Part shown: one piece after another, positions 38,965 to 46,243 of the stretch
Position numbering within the stretch: the first letter of the stretch is position 1
How the letters are laid out: each line of letters begins with the position of its first letter
Source: Gordonia hankookensis
GTDB taxonomy: Bacteria > Actinomycetota > Actinomycetes > Mycobacteriales > Mycobacteriaceae
Direction: 5' to 3'
Assembly: GCF_014673215.1 (NCBI RefSeq)
Contig: NZ_JACWMS010000003.1
Span: 310,001-374,000 of the forward strand
Length of the DNA stretch: 64,000 nt
Program-made: the position numbers and the translations under genes
The notes under the pieces: generated by a model
What the model was told of the DNA's origin: nothing
Seen by the model: the letters and a program-made list of their open reading frames with translations, nothing else
Database searches by the model: none

Positions 38965-39735
38965 TCAGCACACCGACAGCAGGGGCGCCTCGCAGGGCCT
39001 GCCGGGCCGATCGATCACCGGCACCATCTCGACGCCCTCGACCGCGACCAGCACTGCCTCGCTCTCGACACACGCGCACGCCCCCCGCGTTGCACAGGCG
39101 ATGATCAGCAACATCGTCGGGCGCGTGTTCAGTGGTCCGCCGAGGCGGACTGACACGCCGGGCCAGAGATCGAGTCGCCGACCGATCCGCTCGGCCTCGA
39201 CGAGTAGCAGAGCGGTCTTCTCCACGATTCCGGTACGCAGATCGGAGACCAGGCCTCCCCCGCCGGATCGGACGGAACTGCCGCAGCCGACCTCGACGAG
39301 TGCGAACTCGTCGGCCACCCGGAACACCGGAATCGACGACTCGTCGTGCACCAATTCGTCGATCACGTCTTCCAGGACGTCGTCGTGGGTCCGGTGGGTC
39401 AGCAGATAGTCGAGGTCGAGATCTCGTGCGATCCCCACGGAGTCCTCGTCGCAGAGATCGACCGGGATCACCACCGCGTCGATCGACACGAGGGCATGCC
39501 ACGTGAGCACAAAGATCCAGCCCGATTGCACCCCCAGCCCGATCCGGCACCCCGAGGCAACCCCGCAGGCACGCAGGTCGGCACACAGGTATTCGACTGA
39601 TTCCGCGAACATCTCGAAGTCGAGGGGGTCCCCGTCCACGGTCACCGCGGGAGTGAATCCGTACGAGTCCTGCGCCTCACTCAGCAAGGAGTGCGGTGTC
39701 AAAAGCTGCTTCACAATCATCCCCGTCGCGTTCAC
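38965..39735 (-). CDS. Shortened ANL-superfamily (AMP-binding) protein lacking the P-loop
   Basis: The protein has 256 residues from a GTG at 39735 (ATG at 39720 also possible). The first ~110 residues follow the N-terminal fold of acyl-CoA synthetases and NRPS adenylation domains (LDFEMFAESVEYLCADLRACGVASGCRIGLGV, then WHALVSIDAVVIPVDL). A later stretch (KTALLLVEAERIGRRLDLWPGVSVRLGGPLNTRPTMLLIIACATRG) matches the region after the P-loop, but the expected STGTTGxPK-like A3 motif is absent and the protein ends before the A5-A10 motifs. Family length is ~500 residues or more. It may be a decayed DHB- or salicyl-AMP ligase or a regulatory paralogue. An IdeR box lies 74 bp upstream. Confidence 0.65.
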   Translation of the reverse strand: MNATGMIVKQLLTPHSLLSEAQDSYGFTPAVTVDGDPLDFEMFAESVEYLCADLRACGVASGCRIGLGVQSGWIFVLTWHALVSIDAVVIPVDLCDEDSVGIARDLDLDYLLTHRTHDDVLEDVIDELVHDESSIPVFRVADEFALVEVGCGSSVRSGGGGLVSDLRTGIVEKTALLLVEAERIGRRLDLWPGVSVRLGGPLNTRPTMLLIIACATRGACACVESEAVLVAVEGVEMVPVIDRPGRPCEAPLLSVC

Positions 39736-39808
39736 AACACCGAAGTGGTGTCCGTTTCGTCGATTCGCCCGGGTGCCCCCCTTCCCGCGGCGACTGTCGC
39801 TCGGCTTA

Positions 39809-39827
39809 TTAGGCTATCTTTACCTAA
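39809..39827. promoter_or_regulatory. IdeR/DtxR iron box between divergent ligase-like and AraC genes
   Basis: TTAGGCTATCTTTACCTAA matches 14 of 19 positions of the IdeR/DtxR consensus TTAGGTTAGGCTAACCTAA, with both outer pentamers TTAGG and CCTAA intact. It lies 39 bp upstream of the AraC ATG and 74 bp upstream of the opposite GTG, so one iron-bound repressor could silence both directions. Confidence 0.8.
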
Positions 39828-39865
39828 GCTATGGACCTCGACGCAACCCGACAGGAGTTGTGCAC

Positions 39866-40633
39866 ATGGCGTCAACATACGACGTCCCGACCGACGGACG
39901 GTGGGCCGCGCGGCTCCCCCGCACAGCGGACATCCCCCCGATCACGGTGACCAATCGGTCGCACCCGTCCGCACATGTATTGCTCTGGCAGGTCTGCGGC
40001 CAGACGGCGTTCGACTTCGAAGAGCTGTCGGTCACGTTGCCGAGCGACCACGCCATCTGGGTGCCGGCAGGCACCCGACACACCTTCAGCATCAGTGCCA
40101 ATTCGGTCGTGGTGCCGACGTTCTTCGATTCGTCGGTCACGTCATCACTGCGCTGCGCCGACGTCGTCGCCGTCGACTTCCATTTCCGCGCACTGGCACT
40201 CGCCCTCGTCGGTGCAGCACACGCACCCCACCTCGCCCCGGAAACCGTTCTTCGGCAACAACTTTTGTCATTGATCGAACAGGCCACGACCTCGGGGGCC
40301 ATCGAGTTGGCCATGCCGTCGAGTGGGCCCGCCAGAGTCATGGCCGAGGCCATTCGCCGAAATCCGGCGGATAACCGTACGATCGCCGACTGGGCATCGG
40401 TCACCCACACATCGACCCGAACCATCGAGCGCGCGTTTCGACGCGAGACCGGTAATACCTTTCGGCAGTGGCGAACCCAGTGCCGGATGGAGACGGCCAA
40501 GGCACTCCTGCCGACGGTCCGATCGGTTGCCGCAGTGGCACATCGGGTCGGGTATCACAACCAGAGTTCCTTCGCCCGAGCCTTCCGCGCCCACACCGGA
40601 ACGTCGCCCGTGGAGTTCGGTCAGTCACATTAG
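39866..40633 (+). CDS. AraC-family regulator, iron-controlled (RipA-like position)
   Basis: The protein has 255 residues. An N-terminal cupin-like sensor (HVLLWQVCGQTAFDFEELSVTLPSDHAIWVPAGTRHTFS) is followed by a C-terminal AraC double helix-turn-helix (about 165-255, ending RVGYHNQSSFARAFRAHTGTSPVEF). The ATG at 39866 has AGGAG 9 bp upstream. An IdeR box overlaps its promoter region, which is the arrangement of the C. glutamicum regulator RipA: it is made in iron starvation and then represses iron-rich proteins or activates siderophore genes. Orthology to RipA is not demonstrated. Confidence 0.85.
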   Translation: MASTYDVPTDGRWAARLPRTADIPPITVTNRSHPSAHVLLWQVCGQTAFDFEELSVTLPSDHAIWVPAGTRHTFSISANSVVVPTFFDSSVTSSLRCADVVAVDFHFRALALALVGAAHAPHLAPETVLRQQLLSLIEQATTSGAIELAMPSSGPARVMAEAIRRNPADNRTIADWASVTHTSTRTIERAFRRETGNTFRQWRTQCRMETAKALLPTVRSVAAVAHRVGYHNQSSFARAFRAHTGTSPVEFGQSH

Positions 40634-40762
40634 ACTTTCCTAAGTCTTCCATATACGGTACTCATGCTTGCAGCGCGGTGCGCTCGGATCGCGGGGACAG
40701 TCACGATCCGGGCCGGTCGGGGTCTCACATCGCTCGGCGCCGCTGAGATGAGGAGGAGTGGA

Positions 40763-41434
40763 TTGAGTAACAGACATAAGGCCTTTCGGGTAGCCGGCCT
40801 CACGACGGTGAGCGTGGGCGCTGCGGCGGCCGCCTTGGCGGCGGGTATCGGCTCGGCCGGTGCCGATGCCTTCGTCAAGCTTCCCGGGGGCACCGCCCAC
40901 GGCGAGGGCCTGACGCTGACCCGTACCGGCGAGAGCGCACAGATCTCGCCGTCGATGGCGAGCAACCCCGCTTCGCGTACCGCTTGGGTGAGCGGAACCG
41001 TCACGGTGAAGGCACCGAACCTGAAGCCGAGCAAGGCGGGCCCGACCAACGGGGCCGAGGGTGAGTCGGAACTTCCCGGCACCAATGGCACCAGCACCAA
41101 CGGGGCGGCGGCCACCTTGTCGACCGGCTACATCGTCGGCTGCCAGGTCGACATCAAGGGGCTGTCGGGCGGCCTGTCGGGGACACTGTCGGCGTCGCCG
41201 TCTGCCTCGGCCAGCCTGACGGTGCCGATCTCCGCCGGACAGGTCATCTTCGTGCAGCTGACCAAGAAGGACATCGAGAAGCCGGGCACGTACACCGTCG
41301 GCTATGACCGCGCCGGACTGAATCTGCAGAACTGCGGCGGCTACGCGCAGGCACGCGCCTTCAGCACCATCGAGACGACGGGCAAGCTGCACCAGAAGGT
41401 GAACCTGTACGGCAAGCCCTTCTCCATCGGATGA
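40763..41434 (+). CDS. MspA-family mycolic-membrane porin, copy 1
   Basis: The protein has 223 residues from the TTG at 40763, preferred because GAGGAGG lies 6 bp upstream; the in-frame ATG at 40748 overlaps that site. A signal peptide runs to GSAGADA (about residue 36). The mature protein shows MspA motifs: TLTRTGESAQISPSMASNPASRTAWVSGTVTV, a GYIVGCQVDIKG strand, and the C-terminal NCGGYAQARAFSTIETT with YGKPFSIG. MspA-type porins are octameric channels through the mycolate outer membrane; in Gordonia jacobaea such porins are called GjpA and GjpB. A Thr/Asn/Gly-rich insertion (SKAGPTNGAEGES) may lie in a loop. Confidence 0.9.
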   Translation: MSNRHKAFRVAGLTTVSVGAAAAALAAGIGSAGADAFVKLPGGTAHGEGLTLTRTGESAQISPSMASNPASRTAWVSGTVTVKAPNLKPSKAGPTNGAEGESELPGTNGTSTNGAAATLSTGYIVGCQVDIKGLSGGLSGTLSASPSASASLTVPISAGQVIFVQLTKKDIEKPGTYTVGYDRAGLNLQNCGGYAQARAFSTIETTGKLHQKVNLYGKPFSIG

Positions 41435-41445
41435 CAGAGGTCGAT

Positions 41446-42132
41446 ATGAACAAGATTGTCGCCAAACGATTTCCCCGTAACGCGGTACGCGCAGGCGCAG
41501 TTGCCGTCGGCGTGCTCGCCGCGGTTCCCCTGGTCGGTCAGGGGATGGCACACGCCGACACCCAGGTCCGACTGCCGAACCAGACGGTCACCAAGAAGCT
41601 GGCCGACGGCACCGCACTGACGATCACCCGGACCAACGAGCGGGCACGCATCAACCCCTCGATGGGTGGCACGCCGCTGCATCGCAATGCCTGGGTCTCG
41701 GGCCGCTACGACGTCAAGGCGTCGGACAAGAAGGCCAAGCTGGGGATCGCCTCGGGCTACATCGTCGGGTGCCAGTTGACCCTCGGCGGTAACTCCACCA
41801 CCAAGGGAACCGCCACGCCGGGCACCGGTGATTACGACGTGCCGATCAGCGCCACCGCCGAGACGGGCGCCTCGGTCACCCTCGGCCCCGGGCAGGCCGC
41901 GAACTACACCATCAACGACGTCGAGGGCAAAGACGACTTCGGCGCCGAGTCGCACGGCGCCGCCGTCACGTTCGCCGGCGGCTCGGGTGCGGTCGCGTAC
42001 ACAAACGAGACGATGATGATCAACGGCTGCGCCGGATACGCACAGGCACGGTCCTACGCGAAGGTGCAGGTCATGACCGACCACACCACTCAGGTCGTCT
42101 ACCTCTACGGAAAGCCGTTCAGCCTGGGCTGA
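41446..42132 (+). CDS. MspA-family mycolic-membrane porin, copy 2
   Basis: The protein has 228 residues from the ATG at 41446 (GAGG upstream; another ATG at 41431 overlaps the previous stop). A signal peptide ends at MAHADTQ. The MspA motifs TITRTNERARINPSMGGTPLHRNAWVSGRYDVK, GYIVGCQLTLGG and CAGYAQARSYAKVQVMTDHTTQVVYLYGKPFSLG align with copy 1. It is clearly a tandem duplicate, divergent enough to form a distinct subunit. The two are co-transcribed and end at a strong hairpin, so they could form mixed or independent channels. Confidence 0.92.
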   Translation: MNKIVAKRFPRNAVRAGAVAVGVLAAVPLVGQGMAHADTQVRLPNQTVTKKLADGTALTITRTNERARINPSMGGTPLHRNAWVSGRYDVKASDKKAKLGIASGYIVGCQLTLGGNSTTKGTATPGTGDYDVPISATAETGASVTLGPGQAANYTINDVEGKDDFGAESHGAAVTFAGGSGAVAYTNETMMINGCAGYAQARSYAKVQVMTDHTTQVVYLYGKPFSLG

Positions 42133-42157
42133 TCGGGCAAGAACCTCTCTCACAGGG

Positions 42158-42192
42158 ACCGGGGGCTCCGCGCAGTGCGCGGAGCCCCCGGT
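42158..42192 (+). terminator. Terminator of the porin operon
   Basis: A 16-17 bp GC-rich perfect inverted repeat (42158-42174 with 42176-42192, practical loop AGT) starts 26 bp after the second porin stop, followed by GTTC. Confidence 0.75.
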
Positions 42193-42253
42193 GTTCGTCC
42201 GGCCTTCTCCCCCATGCCATTCTGGTAGATGCGTTCTCGAGTTCGGGCGCACC

Positions 42254-42330
42254 GCCCCTATAGCCCAATTGGCAGAGGCAGCGGACTTAAAATCCGCCCA
42301 GTGTCGGTTCGAGTCCGACTGGGGGCACCA
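42254..42330 (+). tRNA. tRNA with UAA anticodon (Leu by anticodon), short variable arm, CCA encoded
   Basis: Cloverleaf of 77 nt: acceptor stem 42254-42260 with 42320-42326, D arm 42263-42279, anticodon stem GCGGA/TCCGC around loop CTTAAAA with anticodon TAA at 42288-42290, 5-nt variable region 42298-42302, T arm GTCGG-TTCGAGT-CCGAC, discriminator A and genomic CCA 42328-42330. The anticodon reads UUA (Leu), but bacterial tRNA-Leu is normally class II with a long variable arm, whereas this is class I. Confidence 0.88.
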
Positions 42331-42335
42331 CGTGG

Positions 42336-43184
42336 CTAGGCGGCACCTTCCGCAGAGCGCGGCTGCGGCCCCCGAACCGCCGCGCACAAACCGCCGTCGA
42401 CGAGCAGATCGATCCCGTTGAGAAAGCTCGCCGCATCCGACAACACGAACGCCGCCACCGCGGCGACCTCATGGGCTTGCCCGAGCCGGGCGAGGGGCGT
42501 CTGCTCGGCCCACGCGGCCATCCGCGGATTGTCGGCGGCTTCCTGGCGCCCCTGCGGTGTGTCGATCAGCCCTGGGGAGATCGAACAGATGCGGCCGCCC
42601 GACGGTCCGAGTCGCACCGCTTCCTGCTGGGCGAAACGTTTGACGCCGAGCTTCGCCAGCGAATAGGCCACACCGGGATGCTCGACCATCGGGCCGAAGC
42701 TCTCGCGGATTCTGTCCAGGAAATGTTCGTGCAGTGGATCATCGAGCACGGCGGCGGTGGCCGTGTCGATCTCGACACCGCCGATGGTCGGAGCCATCGA
42801 TGCGAAGCAGATCCACGCCGTGCCGACGGTCGCCAACGGGCGCAAGGCATCGGCCAGGGTCGCCGTGCCGACCAGGTCGACAGTGAAGATCCGTTGCCAG
42901 TCGGCCATGGTCGGTGAGATCCCGGCGACGTGCGCAACGGCCCGCAGGGTGCCCAGCTCACGGACGCGGGCAGCCAGTCGACCGAGACCCGCGACGTCGG
43001 TGATGTCGAGGACGACCGGCTCGACCACCGCCCCGCCGTCGGCCGACAGTTGCTCTGCGGCAGCAGTCACGGTGGCACCGTCGTAGTCCACCAGCACCAG
43101 CGTGTCCACCATCGTCGTGAGCCGCTTGGCGCACTCGAAACCCATACCACGGCCCGCGCCGGTGACGACGCCGACGGCGCTCAT
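42336..43184 (-). CDS. Short-chain dehydrogenase/reductase
   Basis: The protein has 282 residues from the ATG at 43184, which overlaps the stop of the upstream VOC gene (ATGA). The Rossmann motif TGAGRGMG and DYDG acidic loop are N-terminal, the NAG-like region is AHVAGISP, and the catalytic elements are the Ser in CFASMAPT and YSLAK with Tyr and Lys. The C-terminal SISPGLIDTPQG and FLNGIDLLVDGG are typical of classical SDRs. NAD(H) is favoured by the Asp at the end of beta-2. The alcohol or keto substrate is unknown. It lies six bases from the tRNA, on the opposite strand. Confidence 0.9.
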   Translation of the reverse strand: MSAVGVVTGAGRGMGFECAKRLTTMVDTLVLVDYDGATVTAAAEQLSADGGAVVEPVVLDITDVAGLGRLAARVRELGTLRAVAHVAGISPTMADWQRIFTVDLVGTATLADALRPLATVGTAWICFASMAPTIGGVEIDTATAAVLDDPLHEHFLDRIRESFGPMVEHPGVAYSLAKLGVKRFAQQEAVRLGPSGGRICSISPGLIDTPQGRQEAADNPRMAAWAEQTPLARLGQAHEVAAVAAFVLSDAASFLNGIDLLVDGGLCAAVRGPQPRSAEGAA

Positions 43185-43630
43185 GAACGATCCGCCCAAC
43201 ACTGACGCAATGACGGTTCCGCGGCCCTCGTGACGAGCTCCATGCGAATGCCCTTGTCGCTACGCATGAATGCGAAGAACGGGCTTCCGTCGGGCGCTCT
43301 CCGGGTGGCTTCGGTCATGTATCCGAGCCGTTCGAGTTCGGCTGCGTCGGCACCCACATCGTCGGACCAGTAACCGACATGATGAATCCCGGAGCCTCCC
43401 ACTGATTCCCAGAAGGTCCCCGGCACACTGCGGATGACCTCGAGCCGCGGCGTGGTGGTCGAGTAGGCGCACGTGATCTCGACCGTGGCAGACCCGCCCG
43501 CCAAGTCGACCTCGATCGGCGCTGCGATCTCGGGCCCCCACTCGTACCGCAGCAGCTCCGAGAGCTGCGATCGCGTCGTCTCCAGATCGTCGGTGACGAT
43601 CCCGACGTGGAACATGTCCTCTGCCTTCAC
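43181..43630 (-). CDS. VOC-family (glyoxalase/epimerase-like) protein
   Basis: The protein has 149 residues and two beta-alpha-beta-beta-beta modules. Potential metal ligands are His8 in MFHVGIVTDD, Glu in RLEVIRS, His in GIHHVGYWSDDV and Glu in IRMELV, as in methylmalonyl-CoA epimerase-like and dioxygenase-like VOC enzymes. The GTG at 43630 or ATG at 43615 may be used. It is the first gene of an operon with the SDR, and its promoter holds two copies of an AGAATnnTnTTCT element. The reaction is not predictable. Confidence 0.8.
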   Translation of the reverse strand: MKAEDMFHVGIVTDDLETTRSQLSELLRYEWGPEIAAPIEVDLAGGSATVEITCAYSTTTPRLEVIRSVPGTFWESVGGSGIHHVGYWSDDVGADAAELERLGYMTEATRRAPDGSPFFAFMRSDKGIRMELVTRAAEPSLRQCWADRS

Positions 43631-43648
43631 GGCCGACTCACGAACTTC

Positions 43649-43683
43649 AGAATGCTGTTCTGGATCACGAGAATGATATTCTC
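43649..43683. promoter_or_regulatory. Two 13-bp inverted repeats 21 bp apart upstream of the VOC-SDR operon
   Basis: AGAATGCTGTTCT (43649-43661) and AGAATGATATTCT (43670-43682) share arms AGAA/TTCT and are spaced by two helical turns. The second extends to GAGAAT-GAT-ATTCTC. The spacing and dyad form suggest a dimeric repressor, of TetR type, bound twice. Confidence 0.6.
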
Positions 43684-43747
43684 ACGAGATCGGCAGAGGT
43701 GCAATCCTCACCATCGGCGAAGTCGGCCCACATGGTCTACTCGACTG

Positions 43748-43966
43748 ATGACCCACGACCCGACGACCCTCGCCATGGCGGACGCGAATGCGGCCGCGCT
43801 CACCCTGGGCATCGCCATCTACGCGGCGGCCATCCTCATCGGGATCGGACTGGCGGTCAATGCGGTCACCCGCCACCGCAAGAATCGCGCGATCGCCGCA
43901 GCCGTCGTCGTGCTCGTGCTGGTGGTGGCAGGCGTGGTCGTCGCGGTGGCCAGCAGTATCGGCTAG
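43748..43966 (+). CDS. Small two-helix membrane protein
   Basis: This gene encodes 72 residues with two predicted transmembrane helices (about 18-40, ALTLGIAIYAAAILIGIGLAV, and 48-70) separated by a basic loop TRHRKNR. The ATG at 43748 follows a 117-bp region divergent from the VOC gene and containing the paired palindromes, so the same repressor may affect it. I see no ribosome site as strong as its neighbours and no homologue I can name. Confidence 0.5.
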   Translation: MTHDPTTLAMADANAAALTLGIAIYAAAILIGIGLAVNAVTRHRKNRAIAAAVVVLVLVVAGVVVAVASSIG

Positions 43967-44091
43967 ACGCTGCGTCGATCGCGAAGCCGACCGTCACGTG
44001 ACGCGGGTCGTCGTCGAATCTGGTGCATCAACGGGTCGTCGAGGCACGCCGCTCCGCGGCCGCTGCGTCGGTCAGGGCCGATCGTCGCCGG

Positions 44092-44997
44092 TCATCTGCT
44101 GCCGAGGAACGCGGCCCGTAGCGCTGCCGCCTGGAATCGGAAGAACTCTCGCGACACCGGCGCTGCCGGATTCACGAGGTCGAACCCGTGGAAGGCACCG
44201 GGAATCACCTCGAGCTCGCACGGGACACCGGCAGCGCGGAGCCGCTCGGCGTACTGGAGGTCCTCGTCATGGAAGAGGTCCATACCGCCGACGCCGATCC
44301 ATGCCGGTGCCAGACCACTGAGATCGTCGCGTCGCGCCGGCGCGACGATCTCGGGATCGGCGCCGCCGAGGTAGCTGTCCCAGCCGAATCGGTTGGACTT
44401 CGCGTGCCACATCCGCAGGTCGTCCTCATCGACAGATGTGCGGACGGTTCGGTCGTCGAGCATCGGATAGACGAGCAACTGCAGGACGGGCGTGGCCCCG
44501 CCGCGGTCACGAATCCGCAGCGCCAACTGCGCAGCGAGTCCGCCGCCCGCGCTTGCCCCACCGATGGCGAACTGCCCGTCGGCGACGCCGTCGAGCTGAT
44601 GCAGCACATCGAGCGCCTCGTGGCAGTCGTCGAGCGGCGCCGGGAACGGGTGCTCGGGCGCCAACCGGTAGTCGACGGACACCACCACGGCTCCGAGATC
44701 CCGACTGAACCGTCGGCACAGTTCGTCGTCTTGCTGCGCCTCCCCGATGACATACCCGCCGCCGTGGATCCAGAGCAACCCGGGGGCGTCCCCGGTCACC
44801 CCTGACGGCCGGAACACCCGGGCCTCACCACCGGAGGGAAGCGAACGGACCTCCACCTCGGCATCACGCTGCAGCCGGCCCATCCCCTTCTGCACCATCC
44901 GGATCAGCGGAAGGGTCCTCGGTCCGACGACCCCTCGGGGCAGGAACCGTGCCATCCGCTGCAGATCGGGATGGAAGTCCTGCACGTTTGCGGCCAT
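44092..44997 (-). CDS. Alpha/beta hydrolase, hormone-sensitive-lipase (bacterial HSL) family
   Basis: The protein has 301 residues. The oxyanion motif HGGGY, the nucleophile elbow GGASAGGGLA (Ser), a GGMDLFHDED acidic residue and GAFHGFD catalytic His give the HSL triad in the expected order. The ATG at 44997 is selected where homology begins. Such esterases hydrolyse short- to medium-chain esters; the enzyme has no signal peptide and is probably cytosolic. It is divergent from the MFS gene with 70 bp between. Confidence 0.88.
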   Translation of the reverse strand: MAANVQDFHPDLQRMARFLPRGVVGPRTLPLIRMVQKGMGRLQRDAEVEVRSLPSGGEARVFRPSGVTGDAPGLLWIHGGGYVIGEAQQDDELCRRFSRDLGAVVVSVDYRLAPEHPFPAPLDDCHEALDVLHQLDGVADGQFAIGGASAGGGLAAQLALRIRDRGGATPVLQLLVYPMLDDRTVRTSVDEDDLRMWHAKSNRFGWDSYLGGADPEIVAPARRDDLSGLAPAWIGVGGMDLFHDEDLQYAERLRAAGVPCELEVIPGAFHGFDLVNPAAPVSREFFRFQAAALRAAFLGSR

Positions 44998-45067
44998 CGT
45001 CGACGTTCCGTCCTGTTGTCGGTACCGGTGCGGTCCGCCAACTCTATAACCGGCAGAATCGGTTTCG

Positions 45068-46228
45068 ATGCACACTGCCGAAAGTCCGGTGAAGCGGTTC
45101 GCACTGCCGGCCATCCTTGCCGTCCTGTTCGCGACGGGCTGGGGCGCCAATCATTTCGCCTCGATGATCCCGGTGCTGAAGTCCGACGAGGGGCTGGCGA
45201 CCGCGGTCCTCGACGGCGCCTTCGGCATCTACGCGATCGGGCTCCTGCCAGGACTCTTCGGCGGCGGCTCGTTGTCCGACCGGGTCGGCCGGCGTCCGGT
45301 CGTGCTGACCGGTGCCGCGCTGGCCGGCATCGGAAACCTCATGATGATCGGCTGGCACGATCAGGCGGGTGTCCTGGTGGGTCGGCTCGTGGTCGGCCTC
45401 GGTGCCGGACTGACGATCAGCGCCGGCACCGCCTGGGCCGCCGACCTCCGCGGCAGGTCTGGCGCGACGCTGGCGGGCGCACTGCTCACCACCGGTTTCG
45501 CCATCGGTCCGGTGATCACGGGGCTCCTCGCCGAATTCGCGCCTCATCCCGCCGAACTCCCGTTTGCGCTCAGCGGGATCATCTCGCTCGTGATGGCGGC
45601 CGTCGGGTTCGTGCTCACGCCGACGACTCCCATCCGCCACGACCACCCGCTCACCGAGGTCGACGATGCCGACGGGCGGTCGGTCGCAGCGGCACTGTCC
45701 TGGTCGGTACCGATGGCGCTCTGGGTGTTCTCGTCGGTGACGGTCGCGGTGGTCGTGATGGCCCACCGCATCAGCGACCGGTACGACGGCCCGTGGGTGC
45801 CCGGCGTTGCCGCTGCCCTGAGTCTCGGATCCGGTGTGATCGTCCAGTTCGTGGTGCGCCGGCTCGGAGTCGGGCGGATGGCGGGAGTGGTCGGCGCCGC
45901 CCTGGCGGCCATCGGGTTCACGCTGTCGGCCGTGGCGGGTGGCCATCCGTCGATGGCGTTCTTCGTGGTGACCGCGGTGGTACTGGGTCTCGCCTACGGG
46001 CTGTGTCTACGCGACGGGCTCATGGATGTGGAGGCGTTCGCGCCCCGCCGCAGCCGTGGTGCCGTGACGGGGATCTTCTATGTGGCCTGCTATCTGGGCT
46101 TCGGACTGCCCGTGCTGCTGACCACGATCGAGCCGTCGGTCGGTATCGTCGCGCCGATGATCGTGCTCACGATCGTCGCGGCCGCCGCATCGGCGGCACG
46201 CGCAATCCGGCTGCAGCGCACCGCCTGA
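45068..46228 (+). CDS. MFS transporter
   Basis: The protein has 386 residues and about twelve transmembrane helices. The loop between helices 2 and 3 is SDRVGRRPVVLTGAALAGIG, the classic MFS motif A variant, and a second amphipathic loop lies mid-protein. An N-terminal segment FALPAILAVLFATGWGANHFASMIPVLK is typical of small-molecule exporters. The cargo is unknown; the divergent esterase may act on related compounds. Confidence 0.85.
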   Translation: MHTAESPVKRFALPAILAVLFATGWGANHFASMIPVLKSDEGLATAVLDGAFGIYAIGLLPGLFGGGSLSDRVGRRPVVLTGAALAGIGNLMMIGWHDQAGVLVGRLVVGLGAGLTISAGTAWAADLRGRSGATLAGALLTTGFAIGPVITGLLAEFAPHPAELPFALSGIISLVMAAVGFVLTPTTPIRHDHPLTEVDDADGRSVAAALSWSVPMALWVFSSVTVAVVVMAHRISDRYDGPWVPGVAAALSLGSGVIVQFVVRRLGVGRMAGVVGAALAAIGFTLSAVAGGHPSMAFFVVTAVVLGLAYGLCLRDGLMDVEAFAPRRSRGAVTGIFYVACYLGFGLPVLLTTIEPSVGIVAPMIVLTIVAAAASAARAIRLQRTA

Positions 46229-46243
46229 CGATCCTCCTGCGCA

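Noticed and set aside
40631..40650. TTAG...CCTAA near the end of the AraC gene as a second iron box
   Set aside because: The half-sites are separated by 5 rather than 10 bases, so geometry does not fit IdeR, and the element overlaps the stop codon.
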